Source of the DNA: DASUNQ01 sp036277075
GTDB taxonomy: Bacteria > Acidobacteriota > Thermoanaerobaculia > Multivoradales > UBA5704
Assembly: GCA_036277075.1 (NCBI GenBank)
Contig: DASUNQ010000108.1
Location: forward strand, 1 to 49,325
Length of the DNA stretch: 49,325 nt
Direction of reading: 5' to 3'
Under the pieces are notes generated by a model, which was given only the letters and a program-made list of their open reading frames with translations, was not told the origin of the DNA and did no database searches. Below, one piece after another: positions 40,875 to 49,325 of the stretch. Positions within the stretch are counted from its first letter, which is position 1. Each line of letters begins with the position of its first letter. The position numbers were made by a program, and so were the translations under genes.

Positions 40875-43124
40875 ATGACCGACGCGACGATCACCGCCAC
40901 AGCGACGCCCGCCAATCGCCTGTCGCGCGAGAGCAGCCCCTATCTCCTGCTCCACGCGCACAACCCGGTCGACTGGTACCCCTGGGGCGAGGAGGCGCTG
41001 GCCCGCGCGCGCGCCGAGGACAAGCCGATCTTCCTCTCGGTCGGCTACTCGACCTGCTACTGGTGCCACGTCATGGAGCGGGAGTCCTTCTCCTCGCCGG
41101 ACGTCGCGGCGCGGATGAACCGCGACTTCGTCAACGTCAAGCTCGACCGCGAGGAGCGACCCGACCTCGACGAGATCTACATGGCGGCGACCCAGATCCT
41201 GAGCGGCCAGGGCGGCTGGCCCAACTCGGTCTTCTTGACGCCGGACCTCAAGCCCTTCTACGCCGGCACCTACTTCCCCCCCGAGGACCGTTACGGCCGC
41301 CCCGGTTTCACGAGCGTGCTCGCGGGGCTCGCCGAGTCCTGGCGCACCCGCCGCGGCGACGTCGAGGAGCAGGCCGGGGAGCTGGCGGAGGCGATGCGGC
41401 GCTACCTCGAGCAGCGCGACAGGGCGGCCGCGGCGCCGCCGCCACCGGACGTAGCGCGGCGCGCGCTCGACTCGCTCGCCCGCCGCTACGACGCGGCGTG
41501 GGGAGGGTTCGGGGAGGCGCCCAAGTTCCCGACGCCGTCGAACCTCTTCCTCCTCCTGCACTGGGCCGACCGCGATCCGCAGGCGGCGGCGATGCTCGCC
41601 GGCACGCTCGACCAGATGGCCCGCGGCGGCCTCTACGACCAGCTCGCCGGCGGTTTCCATCGCTACGCCACCGACCGCGAGTGGAAGGTGCCGCACTTCG
41701 AGAAGATGCTCTACGACAACGGCCTGCTGCTGGAGGTCTACGCCCGCAGCCACGCCCGCAGCGGCGACCTCGAGACGGCGCGGATCGCGCGCGAGACCGC
41801 CGCCTTCCTAGGGCGCGAGTTGAGCGCGCCGGAAGGCGCCTTCTGGAGCGCGATCGACGCCGAGACGGACGGCCACGAGGGGGCCTACTACGTCTGGGCT
41901 CGCGCCGAGCTCGACGCGGCGCTCGGCCCCGAGGACGCCGCCTTCCTGGCGCCGCTCTACGGCTTCGACGGCCCCCCTTTCTTCGAGGGGGATCGCTACG
42001 TCCTGCACCTGCCGGCGCCGGTTGACGAGCTGGCGCGGCGGCGGCAGCTCGGGCCGGCGGAGCTGCTCGCCGAGATCGCGCCGCTGCGGCAGCGGCTGCT
42101 GGCGGCGCGCGAGCGACGCCCGCGGCCGGCGACCGACGACAAGGTGCTCACCGACTGGAACGGCACCGCGGTGGCGGGGCTCGCGACGGCGGGGGAGGCG
42201 CTCGGGGACCCGCAGCTCGTGGCGCGGGCGGCGCGGGCGGCGGACTTCCTGCTCCAGGAGCTGCGCCCGGCCGGCGGGCCGCTGCTCCACGCCTGGCGCG
42301 GCGGGGCGGCGAAGATCCCGGCGATGCTCGCGGACTACGCTCTGCTCGGGCACGGGCTGCTGGCGCTCCACCGGGCGAGCGGCGAGCGGCGCTGGCTCGA
42401 CGCCGCGGCCGAGCTGACGCACGAGCAGATCGAGCGGCTCGGGGACCCGGGAAACGGCGGTTTCTTCACCGCCGGCGCGAGCGCCGACGTCCTCTTCCGC
42501 AGCAAGGACATCTTCGACGGCGCGATGCCGGGAGCCAACGCGGTCGCCGCCCTGAACCTGGTCGAGCTGGCGGAGCGAACCCGCGAGCGGAAGTGGCTCG
42601 ACCCGGCGCGGCGCACGCTCCAGGCCTTCGGCGGGCTGGTGGCGTCGTTCCCCGAAGGCGCGCGGACGATGGCGATCGCCGCGGAGCGCTACGCCGCGGT
42701 CGCAGGGGAGGACTCGCGGCCGGCCGGCGATGCCGCCGCGGCCGGAGCGCGGTCGGCGGTCGGAGAGCTGGAGGAGCTCGGCCGGCAGTTGGTGACGACG
42801 CGGTTGGAAGTGGGGGAGCCGGGTGAAGACGACTGGCGCCCCTTCCGGCTGACGCTCGGCATCGCCCCCGGCTGGCACCTGAACGCCAACCCTCCCGCCA
42901 ATCCGTCGCTGATTCCCACCAGCCTCGCCGCCAAGGGCGCGCGATTCCGCGAGGTCGCCTACCCTCCTGGCGACCGTCCCCTCTACGAGGGCGAGATCGC
43001 GATCACCGGCGCCCTCGTCGCGGAGGAGCCGGGCGCTCGCCTCCTCCTCACCTACCAGCCCTGCGACGAGTCCCGCTGCCTGCCGCCGGTGCGGGCCGAG
43101 CTGTCCCTTCCATCGACCGCGTGA
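40875..43124 (+). CDS. YyaL/SSP411 (DUF255) thioredoxin-fold protein
   Basis: The protein has 749 residues from the ATG at 40875. The N-terminus is the conserved NRLSRESSPYLLLHAHNPVDWYPW then GYSTCYWCHVMERESF with the CxxC thioredoxin site and VNVKLDREERPDLDEIY, followed by a (alpha/alpha)6 epimerase-like barrel (DWNGTAVAGLA, FTAGASADVLFRSKDIFDGAMPG). After about residue 630 there is a domain LVTTRLEVGE…GWHLNANPPANPS…CLPPVRAEL, resembling the N-terminal domain of DsbD, which is not part of every family member. Predicted cytosolic, role unclear, possibly thiol chemistry. Confidence 0.9.
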   Translation: MTDATITATATPANRLSRESSPYLLLHAHNPVDWYPWGEEALARARAEDKPIFLSVGYSTCYWCHVMERESFSSPDVAARMNRDFVNVKLDREERPDLDEIYMAATQILSGQGGWPNSVFLTPDLKPFYAGTYFPPEDRYGRPGFTSVLAGLAESWRTRRGDVEEQAGELAEAMRRYLEQRDRAAAAPPPPDVARRALDSLARRYDAAWGGFGEAPKFPTPSNLFLLLHWADRDPQAAAMLAGTLDQMARGGLYDQLAGGFHRYATDREWKVPHFEKMLYDNGLLLEVYARSHARSGDLETARIARETAAFLGRELSAPEGAFWSAIDAETDGHEGAYYVWARAELDAALGPEDAAFLAPLYGFDGPPFFEGDRYVLHLPAPVDELARRRQLGPAELLAEIAPLRQRLLAARERRPRPATDDKVLTDWNGTAVAGLATAGEALGDPQLVARAARAADFLLQELRPAGGPLLHAWRGGAAKIPAMLADYALLGHGLLALHRASGERRWLDAAAELTHEQIERLGDPGNGGFFTAGASADVLFRSKDIFDGAMPGANAVAALNLVELAERTRERKWLDPARRTLQAFGGLVASFPEGARTMAIAAERYAAVAGEDSRPAGDAAAAGARSAVGELEELGRQLVTTRLEVGEPGEDDWRPFRLTLGIAPGWHLNANPPANPSLIPTSLAAKGARFREVAYPPGDRPLYEGEIAITGALVAEEPGARLLLTYQPCDESRCLPPVRAELSLPSTA

Positions 43125-43136
43125 CCGCGTGCGCCG

Positions 43137-44327
43137 TCAGAGCGGTGCGGGGTCTCGCAGCCACGCCAGGAGCTGCTTGGCCGTGACGACGCGGACCTCG
43201 GGCCGGCGGAGGGCGTAGTCGAGGATCTCGGCGAGGGCCCGCCGCCGCTCTTCGGCGGTGGTGGCGGCGGCGCCGCGGTACTCCTCCGAGTAGATGTCGC
43301 TGTGGGCGCCGAAGGTGAGGGGCGCGCGGTTGCCCGCGAGGCGGCGGTCGAGGGAGTACTTCCAGGTCGCCACCACCTCCGGCCGCGTCATCCCGAGCTC
43401 CACCCAGAGGTTCCAGTCGAAGCCGGTGATCTTGCCGTCGGCCGGGTCGAAGTCCGCCCGGACTGCGTGGAGGCGGGCGCGCAGGCCCGGCGGCACGCCG
43501 TAGCGCGGGCACGCCTCGTCGGGCGGCACGGTGAGCGCGTAGACCGGGATCTCCCAGAGCTCGCGGCGGATGCCGCGCCAGCCGCCGCCGTAGCCGGAGG
43601 CGATGCGGTAGGGCCAGAGGAGGTTGGCGCCGTCGTAGGCTTCCGCGAAGCCCTCCTCGACGCTGCAGTCGTAGGCGATGCCGTGGGCGCGCAGCGCGGC
43701 GAAGAGCGGCGGGTTGAACTCGAGGAAGGGTGCACGGAAGCCGACCACGTCTTGGCGCGCGAGGCCGATGCCGGTCGCCGAGTCGGCGGCGCTGCCGGGT
43801 GCGAAAGGCTTGCCGAGCCAGCGCAGGCAGGCGGCGATCTCCTCCGACCACTCGGCGGCCTCGAAGTAGGTGCCGTGCGGATGGCTGTGGGTGTGGAGGC
43901 CGATCTCGTGGCCGGCGTCGAACGCCGCGCGCCAGGCGAGCTTGACGTGGGCCGGCGAATCCACCTCGGGGGCCTCGATGTAGCGTGTCGCGACGTAGAG
44001 CGAGAAGAGCGCCGGGCCGCCGTCGTAGGTGCGCGGCTCGCCGCGGCCCGGCGGGTTGCGCCGGCCCGCGAAGAGGTTGGTGACGAAGCGCACCCCGCCC
44101 CGGGTGGCGGAGCCCTCGCGGCCGGAGATACCGTTGTCGTCGAAGCCGAACTGCACGAACTGCGGCACCTCTGCGACCGCGAGCCCTCCGGGCGGCAGGG
44201 CCGACGCGGCGCCGCGGCTCGGATGCTCGCGCCCGCGCCGCGCCGGAGCGACGGCGGCGGTGCAGGCGAGGACGAAGGCGGCGGCGAGCGCCAGGCCGGC
44301 GCCTGCCGACAAGAAGCGACGGGGCAC
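43137..44327 (-). CDS. NodB-type polysaccharide deacetylase, lipoprotein
   Basis: The protein has 396 residues from a GTG at 44325-44327. The signal peptide LALAAAFVLAC ends in a lipobox-like LAC, so it is likely a lipoprotein. The NodB core has FVQFGFDDNG (first Asp pair) and GHEIGLHTHSHPHGTYF (His-containing metal motif), with a later VGFRAPFLEF (Arg). These enzymes remove N-acetyl groups from surface polysaccharides or peptidoglycan. Convergent with the YyaL gene (12 bp). Confidence 0.85.
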   Translation of the reverse strand: MPRRFLSAGAGLALAAAFVLACTAAVAPARRGREHPSRGAASALPPGGLAVAEVPQFVQFGFDDNGISGREGSATRGGVRFVTNLFAGRRNPPGRGEPRTYDGGPALFSLYVATRYIEAPEVDSPAHVKLAWRAAFDAGHEIGLHTHSHPHGTYFEAAEWSEEIAACLRWLGKPFAPGSAADSATGIGLARQDVVGFRAPFLEFNPPLFAALRAHGIAYDCSVEEGFAEAYDGANLLWPYRIASGYGGGWRGIRRELWEIPVYALTVPPDEACPRYGVPPGLRARLHAVRADFDPADGKITGFDWNLWVELGMTRPEVVATWKYSLDRRLAGNRAPLTFGAHSDIYSEEYRGAAATTAEERRRALAEILDYALRRPEVRVVTAKQLLAWLRDPAPL

Positions 44328-44385
44328 GAGGCCGGGAAGGATATGGCAATGCGCCAGGGCCCGGCCGCCGGGGCCAGGGCTCCGC

Positions 44386-47300
44386 TCAATGCTCGGGATG
44401 CACGGGCCGGAGCTCCAGGCCGCCCTCGCGCGCGAAGTCCTGCAGGCGGCGTCTCAGCTCCTGCAGCTCCGCGGCCGGCAGCTCGCCGTCGGCGTGGGAC
44501 TCGATCTCGTGCAGCACCTCGGCGAGGGTCGAGCCGGTCTGCACGGCCGCCACGCTCCAGTCGCCCTGGGCGGCCAGCATCTGCTCGCAGGCCGCGGCCA
44601 CCCGCAGGCGGAGCTTGTTGCGCAGCGGCGCCTCGATGCGCGGGTTGTCGAGCGCGGCGAGCAGCCCGGCGCAGGAGGCGGACCGCCGCCCCCAGGCGAC
44701 GTCGAAGACGGTGCCGAAGGCCTCGATGCGGCACCGGCCGGCGCCCGCCTCGACCTGCACGGGGATCGAGTAGGAGCCGTCGCCGCGGTCGACGACCGCG
44801 GCACCGCCGCAGCGGCAGCCGTCCGCCTCCCGGCACTGGATCGCGCCCGGCCGCCCCGGTCCCCAGAGGTTCCCCAGCCGGTCGCGCGGCACCAGGGTGA
44901 CGTCGAAGCCGCCGCCGGCGGCCGGCCGGTCGCGCGGTGTCACCTGGACCCCGCTCGCCGTGGCGTCGACCCCCACCTCGACGAACACCGACTGCACCAG
45001 CTCGCGCCGGGTCGTGCAGCCGTCCTTCTCGAGGTCGAGAATGAAGCGGTAGCGATACATGCCGTCGGCGCCGGCGACGTGGGGAAGCTGCGCCGACCAG
45101 TAGTGGTTGCCGGCCACCAGGTCGCCGTGGGTGCCGTCGTCGAACAGCGGGTAGGTGGCGGTGGTGGTCGGGATGATCGGTCCCGGATGCGCCGCCGCGA
45201 GCGCCGCGAGAGTGGCGGCGCGCGGTTCGAGCCGCTCGTCGCCGATCGACCGCTCCTTGTCCAGGCCCCGGCGGGCGAGGAGCGTGCCGATGCCGAGCAG
45301 GGGGCGCTCGATCTCCACCCGGGCGTCGACCCGGTCGAAGCCGCCGGCGGTCGCCGTGAACGGGGAGACGCGGACGCTCGGCAGCAGGTCGCCGCCGGTC
45401 CGGAAGTGCGACACCGGCTTGTGGGCCTGGAGCTTGTTGAGGCCGCGCACCAGCACGTCGACGAACCAGCGTTGCTCGACGCCGCGGTCGGCGCGCACGA
45501 CGATGCCCGCGCCGCGGCCGTCGAGCGTCGCCTGCGCCACGGTGCCGGCCGGCACGAGGCCGTAGCTCCAGATCGCGTGGCCGGGGTTGCGCAGCTCGAG
45601 GCTCGCCGCCTGGAGCTCGCCGGCCACCTCGAGCCGCCGGTGGTTGCGGCTGCCGGCGTCGGCGGCGCCCGCGCACTTGAGCAGGGCCGCGGCCGCCGCG
45701 CCGCGGGTGTCGGTGAGGATGGCGCGCTGCCCGGCGCAGATCCGCTGCGCCAGGATGCCGTCGTAGGGCTCGCGAGCCTCCCCCTCCTGGTGCGCGTAGA
45801 CGATCAGGTCCCACTCGCGCCGCAGCAGCCGCGCCAGCTCGGCCGGCCGGTCGGTGGCGGCGACCGCGCCGAGCAGCCCGGTGCCCGTCTCGGCGTCGAG
45901 CGCCTCGCGGTAGGCGGAGGCGCCGAAGGTCTTGTCCTCGAAGTAGAGCACCCGCGCGCAGCCGTCGGGACAGAGCCGCTGGATCTCCCTCCGCACCAGG
46001 GCCACCCCCGCCTTCGGCTCGGCGAAGCTGTCGCTGGTGAAGCCGTTGACGAAGGCTCGGTGGCGCCGCACCAGATGGGCCTGCCAGAGGCCGGTCGCGG
46101 CGCCGCGATAGGGGAGCCGCAGGCGGGCGAAGTCCCAGGTCGGCTGGGTCGAGGTCTCGACCGCCGGTCCCCCCGGACGCACCAGGTCGCCGTTCGGCGC
46201 GTGGATCAGCAGGCGGAGCTCGCCGCGCTCCACCGCCGTCTTCCAGCCGCCGACGAAGGTCAGCTTGCCGTCGCCGCAGGAGGTGTACTCGATCGCCTCG
46301 CTGGCCGCCTGGCCGGGGGCCAGGACGCCGTTGGGGTCGAGGCCCAGGAACTCGTCGGTGAGCTGGCCGAAGCACTTGGCGAAGAAGTCCTTGAGGTCGA
46401 TCCACCCGCCGTCGGGGTCGGTCGCCGGGTTCTGCATGTAGATGCCGCCCTGACGCTCGGCGAAGAGGGTCAGCAGATCGCCGTTGAGTGAGCCGGCGTC
46501 GCCGAAGCCGATGGCGCAGACCTGGGTGTCGTAGAGGTTGGCGTAGGCGAGCTGGTCGCCGAAGCACTCGCCGCCGCAGGTGGGGCCGGCGCCGCCGGCC
46601 GGCGCCAGGCAGGGCGGCACGTTCTCGATGCCGTCGGTCAGCAGCAGGATCGACTTGCGCCGGTTGGTGCCGGCCGGCGGCGGATCGGGCAGGGCGGAGC
46701 AGTCGCCGCCGGCGCAGATCTCGCCGATCGCCGCCTCGACGCCGCCGCCGATCCCGGTGCAGCCGCTCCCGGTGGCGGCGGCGATCTCGTCCAGCACGTC
46801 CTGGAACGGCCCTGCCAGCAATCCGGGCCCGGCGTCGATCGGCGACAGGTTGCGGTCCGGGTCGGCGGCGTCGGAGGCGTAGGAGACGATTCCGATGTGG
46901 TTGGTCTGGCCGTCGCCGCGGGCGTCCTCCAGGAGCTCGCCGAAGAGGCCGGCCGCCTCGAGCGCGGCGTCGAGCTTGCTGGCTCCCGTCGCGTCGAGCT
47001 CGTCCATGCTGCCGGAGCGGTCGAGCACCAGCATGACGTCGGTGGCGTTGAGGTCCTGCCAGTCGCGCACCACGTCGTCGATCGCCTTGTGCAGGCGCCA
47101 GAACATGGGATCGCGCACCGAGCAGCCGGAGCTGTTGATGTCGTTGCAGGGGCCCGCGGTGCCGACGGCGCCGTGCATCTGGCCGTGGAAGCTGTCGTCG
47201 AGGAGGGTGGTGACCTCTTCCACGGTCGTGAAGTCCGCGAGCTCGGTCTTGCCCGGGAAGCTCACGTTGCTCCCGGCGCAGGTGGCGCTGGCGGCGGACT

Positions 47301-47970
47301 GGCAGGGGTCGGGCCCGGCGCCGCCCACGAACAGGCACTGCGGGAACGACTGGCAGCTGGAGCAGATCGCGCCGTCCGGCCGGCAGGGGTTGGTGCCAGG
47401 CCCCACGTCGCAGTCCTGGACGGAGTCGTCCGCCACCGCGTCCTGCGACCCGCAGCCGGTGCCGCCGGCGGCGAGGTCGCAGTCGAAGCCGTAGGTCAGC
47501 GCCATGTCGGGACACCAGATGACCGATTCGATCTTGCAGCCCTGCGGGCTGCCGGCCGTGGGGTTGCAGAAGTTGCCGCTCTCGCGCCAGATGTTGTAGT
47601 CGTGCTCGATCTGGCGATGGAAGGCGTACCAGCGGTTGCCGCGCAGGGGCGGGTTGTCGCCGTCGCTGTCGCCGACGCTGCCGAAGCACTCGTGCCATGC
47701 GGAGTGCATCTCCAGCACCGACTGCGAGCCCGCCGGCGCCGGGATGGAGGTGCAGCAGTCGCCGACGTCGGCGTCCTCGTGGCAGTCCCGGCCGTTCGAT
47801 ACACCGCTCCATTCGCAGTCCGTCGCGAGGTTCCCCTGCTCCCGGCACAGGAGCGGCGCGTTGGCGTCGGTGTTGACGTAGGTGAAGCAGGTCTGGGCCC
47901 CGGCGGGCCCGGCGGCGCCGAGGACGAGGGCGAGGAGCGCGGCGGGGAAGGCGGAGCGAGGCTGGCGCAT
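44386..47970 (-). CDS. Large secreted protein: tyrosinase-like plus VWA domain
   Basis: The protein has 1194 residues, ATG at 47968-47970 with RBS AGGAGGG. A signal peptide (MRQPRSAFPAALLALVLGAA) precedes a Cys-rich domain resembling type-3 copper tyrosinase: MHSAWHECFG, WYAFHRQIEHDYNIW, FHGQMHGAVG and SVRDPMFWRLHKAIDDV, which provide the six His. Next is a VWA domain, DVMLVLDRSGSMDEL (MIDAS DxSxS, about 311-321) and LLLTDGIENV. The C-terminal 550 residues are mostly beta-rich with no identified family. Tyrosinase and VWA on one secreted chain is unusual. The frame extends artefactually upstream of 47970. Confidence 0.82.
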   Translation of the reverse strand: MRQPRSAFPAALLALVLGAAGPAGAQTCFTYVNTDANAPLLCREQGNLATDCEWSGVSNGRDCHEDADVGDCCTSIPAPAGSQSVLEMHSAWHECFGSVGDSDGDNPPLRGNRWYAFHRQIEHDYNIWRESGNFCNPTAGSPQGCKIESVIWCPDMALTYGFDCDLAAGGTGCGSQDAVADDSVQDCDVGPGTNPCRPDGAICSSCQSFPQCLFVGGAGPDPCQSAASATCAGSNVSFPGKTELADFTTVEEVTTLLDDSFHGQMHGAVGTAGPCNDINSSGCSVRDPMFWRLHKAIDDVVRDWQDLNATDVMLVLDRSGSMDELDATGASKLDAALEAAGLFGELLEDARGDGQTNHIGIVSYASDAADPDRNLSPIDAGPGLLAGPFQDVLDEIAAATGSGCTGIGGGVEAAIGEICAGGDCSALPDPPPAGTNRRKSILLLTDGIENVPPCLAPAGGAGPTCGGECFGDQLAYANLYDTQVCAIGFGDAGSLNGDLLTLFAERQGGIYMQNPATDPDGGWIDLKDFFAKCFGQLTDEFLGLDPNGVLAPGQAASEAIEYTSCGDGKLTFVGGWKTAVERGELRLLIHAPNGDLVRPGGPAVETSTQPTWDFARLRLPYRGAATGLWQAHLVRRHRAFVNGFTSDSFAEPKAGVALVRREIQRLCPDGCARVLYFEDKTFGASAYREALDAETGTGLLGAVAATDRPAELARLLRREWDLIVYAHQEGEAREPYDGILAQRICAGQRAILTDTRGAAAAALLKCAGAADAGSRNHRRLEVAGELQAASLELRNPGHAIWSYGLVPAGTVAQATLDGRGAGIVVRADRGVEQRWFVDVLVRGLNKLQAHKPVSHFRTGGDLLPSVRVSPFTATAGGFDRVDARVEIERPLLGIGTLLARRGLDKERSIGDERLEPRAATLAALAAAHPGPIIPTTTATYPLFDDGTHGDLVAGNHYWSAQLPHVAGADGMYRYRFILDLEKDGCTTRRELVQSVFVEVGVDATASGVQVTPRDRPAAGGGFDVTLVPRDRLGNLWGPGRPGAIQCREADGCRCGGAAVVDRGDGSYSIPVQVEAGAGRCRIEAFGTVFDVAWGRRSASCAGLLAALDNPRIEAPLRNKLRLRVAAACEQMLAAQGDWSVAAVQTGSTLAEVLHEIESHADGELPAAELQELRRRLQDFAREGGLELRPVHPEH

Positions 47971-48039
47971 GGCAACCCTCCTGTTGAGAGGTTGGGCTCG
48001 CCGGGCGCCGGTTTCGTTACGGCGTAGGATCACCGGTCG

Positions 48040-48744
48040 ATGGACCTCTGGGCCGGCACGAGCGGCTTCGCCTTCGACGAGTGGAAGGGCAGCTTCTACC
48101 CCGAGGACCTGCCCGCCGCCGGGCGCCTGCGCTACTACGCGGAGCGGCTCTCGACGGTCGAGATCAACAACACCTTCTATCGCCTGCCGCGGGCGAGCAT
48201 GCTCCAGGGTTGGGCGGAGCAGGTGCCGGCGCGCTTCCGGTTCGCGCTCAAGGCGTCGCAGAAGATCACGCACTTCCGGCGACTCGTCGGCGCCGAAGAC
48301 GAGACCGCCTACCTTTTCCGCACCGTCGCCGTCCTCGGCGAGCGCCTGGGGCCGGTCCTCTTCGGCCTGCCGCCGAACCTCAAGTTGGACCTGCCGCGGC
48401 TCGAGGCCTTCCTCGACCTCCTGGCGCGCGAGACCGTGGCGGCGCCGGTCGCCTTCGAGTTCCGCCATCCGAGCTGGCAGGACGACGCCGTCTACGCGGC
48501 GCTCGCCGCCCGCGGCTGCGCTCTCTGCCAGGCCGACACCGACGAGGCGCCGCTCGCGGCGCTCGTGCCGACCGCCTCCTGGGGCTACCTCCGGCTGCGG
48601 CGGAGCGAGTACGCCGAAGCCGACCTCGCGCGCTGGGCAGCGGCCGTGCGCGCCCAGCCCTGGCGCGAGGCCTACCTCTACTTCAAGCACGAGGAGGGGG
48701 GCGGCGGGCCGCGCGACGCGGAGCGTTTCCTCGCGCTCGCCTAG
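48040..48744 (+). CDS. DUF72 domain protein
   Basis: The protein has 234 residues, ATG at 48040. The family signatures are WAGTSGFAFDEWKGSFYPEDLP, STVEINNTFYRLPR, FRFALKASQKITHF and VAFEFRHPSW, all in place. DUF72 proteins form a TIM-barrel-like fold of unknown function. Single gene between the tyrosinase-VWA gene (divergent) and the NfeD-like gene. Confidence 0.92.
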   Translation: MDLWAGTSGFAFDEWKGSFYPEDLPAAGRLRYYAERLSTVEINNTFYRLPRASMLQGWAEQVPARFRFALKASQKITHFRRLVGAEDETAYLFRTVAVLGERLGPVLFGLPPNLKLDLPRLEAFLDLLARETVAAPVAFEFRHPSWQDDAVYAALAARGCALCQADTDEAPLAALVPTASWGYLRLRRSEYAEADLARWAAAVRAQPWREAYLYFKHEEGGGGPRDAERFLALA

Positions 48745-48799
48745 CGGCGCCTCCTCCCTCGCGCGCTCGCCCGCGCAAGCTATACTCGGCGCAGTCGTT

Positions 48800-49325
48800 A
48801 TGCGCCCCGCCGAGCGTCCGATCCCGCCCCTTCGCCCGCGGCCGAGCCGGCTCGCGGCGGCGCTGCTCCTGGCGGCGGGCGGGGCGCTCCTCGCGGCGCC
48901 GCCCGAAGGCCCGCCGCCGGCGGCGCGCGGCGAGGTCCTCCACCTGCGGATCCGCTCGATCATCCATCCGATCGCCGCGCGCTTCCTGCAGGAGGCGCTG
49001 GCCGAGGCGGACGCCGTCGGAGCCGCGGCGGTGGTCGTGGAGCTGGACACCCCGGGCGGCCTCCTCACCTCGACGCGCGAGATGTTCACCGCCATGCTCG
49101 GCGCCAGGACCCCGGTCGTGGTCTGGGTGGGGCCGAGCGGCGCCCAGGCGGCCTCGGCCGGCTTCTTCCTGCTCATGGCGGCCGACGTCGCCGCCATGGC
49201 GCCGGGCACCAACACCGGCGCCGCGCACCCGGTCGGCGGCCAGGGGGAGGACATCCCCGGCGTCCTCGGCGCCAAGGCCGAGCAGGACGCGGCCGCCACC
49301 ATCCGCTCCCTCGCCGCGCGCCACG
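48800..49325 (+). CDS. NfeD/ClpP-class serine protease, 5' part
   Basis: An ATG at 48800 starts a signal-anchor (RLAAALLLAAGGALL), and the frame runs off the right edge after 175 codons. The ClpP-like domain of the NfeD1b family is visible: VVVELDTPGGLLTSTREM, PVVVWVGPSGAQAASAGFFLL with nucleophile-type Ser, and AMAPGTNTGAAHPVGG. Such membrane proteases cut stomatin partners and affect membrane-protein quality. A stomatin gene is expected downstream but not included. TATACT at 48781-48786 could be its -10. Confidence 0.85.
   Translation, partial: MRPAERPIPPLRPRPSRLAAALLLAAGGALLAAPPEGPPPAARGEVLHLRIRSIIHPIAARFLQEALAEADAVGAAAVVVELDTPGGLLTSTREMFTAMLGARTPVVVWVGPSGAQAASAGFFLLMAADVAAMAPGTNTGAAHPVGGQGEDIPGVLGAKAEQDAAATIRSLAARH

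Noticed and set aside
43388..49302. Very long overlapping frames on the minus strand
   Set aside because: High-GC shadow frames; the true start at 47970 has a signal peptide and strong RBS, and the region beyond is covered by the DUF72 and NfeD-like genes.

Overview
The window is very GC-rich bacterial DNA. The edges carry an ordinary chromosomal gene set: a DUF885 metalloprotease, secreted and outer-membrane proteins, a YyaL/DUF255 protein, a NodB-type deacetylase, a tyrosinase-VWA protein, DUF72 and NfeD-like proteins. Short ELWxSDGT-type secreted proteins and general style suggest an Acidobacteriota-like or similar Gram-negative lineage; this is inference. No rRNA, tRNA or CRISPR array was seen.

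The centre (about 4801-39186, 34.4 kb) is one integrative element inserted in a gene for a PqqB-like metallo-beta-lactamase-fold protein. The 5' part of that gene is at 4205-4800 and its 3' part at 39187-39562. Joining them at a GA dinucleotide restores a continuous 323-residue frame. The two element ends, joined the other way, give an attP with 14-bp inverted arms placed symmetrically around the same GA. Next to the right end is a large serine recombinase (37695-39389).

Two features of the element stand out. First, it carries its own intact, diverged copy (5282-6238) of the gene it interrupts. This copy lies on the same strand behind the broken gene's native start, and its attB region is recoded only by synonymous changes. 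Second, attP lies inside the integrase reading frame. In the excised circle the recombinase reads in frame through attP into a double XRE-type helix-turn-helix segment (645 residues in all). In the integrated state the two halves sit at opposite ends of the element, the HTH half has no start codon, and the recombinase gains an out-of-frame host tail.

Element layout, left to right: HTH half of the integrase, replacement MBL gene and a recombinase remnant (4.8-6.5 kb); a minus-strand region with a membrane-anchored protein and a Gfo/Idh, APH-kinase, Ldh_2 cassette (6.7-11.0 kb); a SymE-like protein (11.3-11.9 kb); a variant DISARM defence locus drmE-drmA-drmB-methylase (12.4-22.0 kb); a second serine recombinase with a small partner (22.1-23.9 kb); a replication/transfer backbone of Toprim protein, ATPase, XRE regulator, RuvC-like nuclease and VirD4/HerA-like ATPase (24.0-28.3 kb); a lower-GC cassette with a split PEP-synthase-like phosphotransferase whose ATP-binding half is fused to a terpene-cyclase-like toroid, an unknown helical protein, an MBL hydrolase, an SDR and a GMK-like kinase (28.4-33.9 kb); then a membrane protein, a second VirD4/HerA-like ATPase with a C-terminal nuclease-like domain, and the integrase (33.8-39.2 kb). 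No relaxase or type IV secretion channel genes were seen, so transfer would need help from elsewhere or work differently.

Just outside the right end, between two convergent genes, lies an array of 42-bp repeats that reverses orientation halfway (39587-40043).
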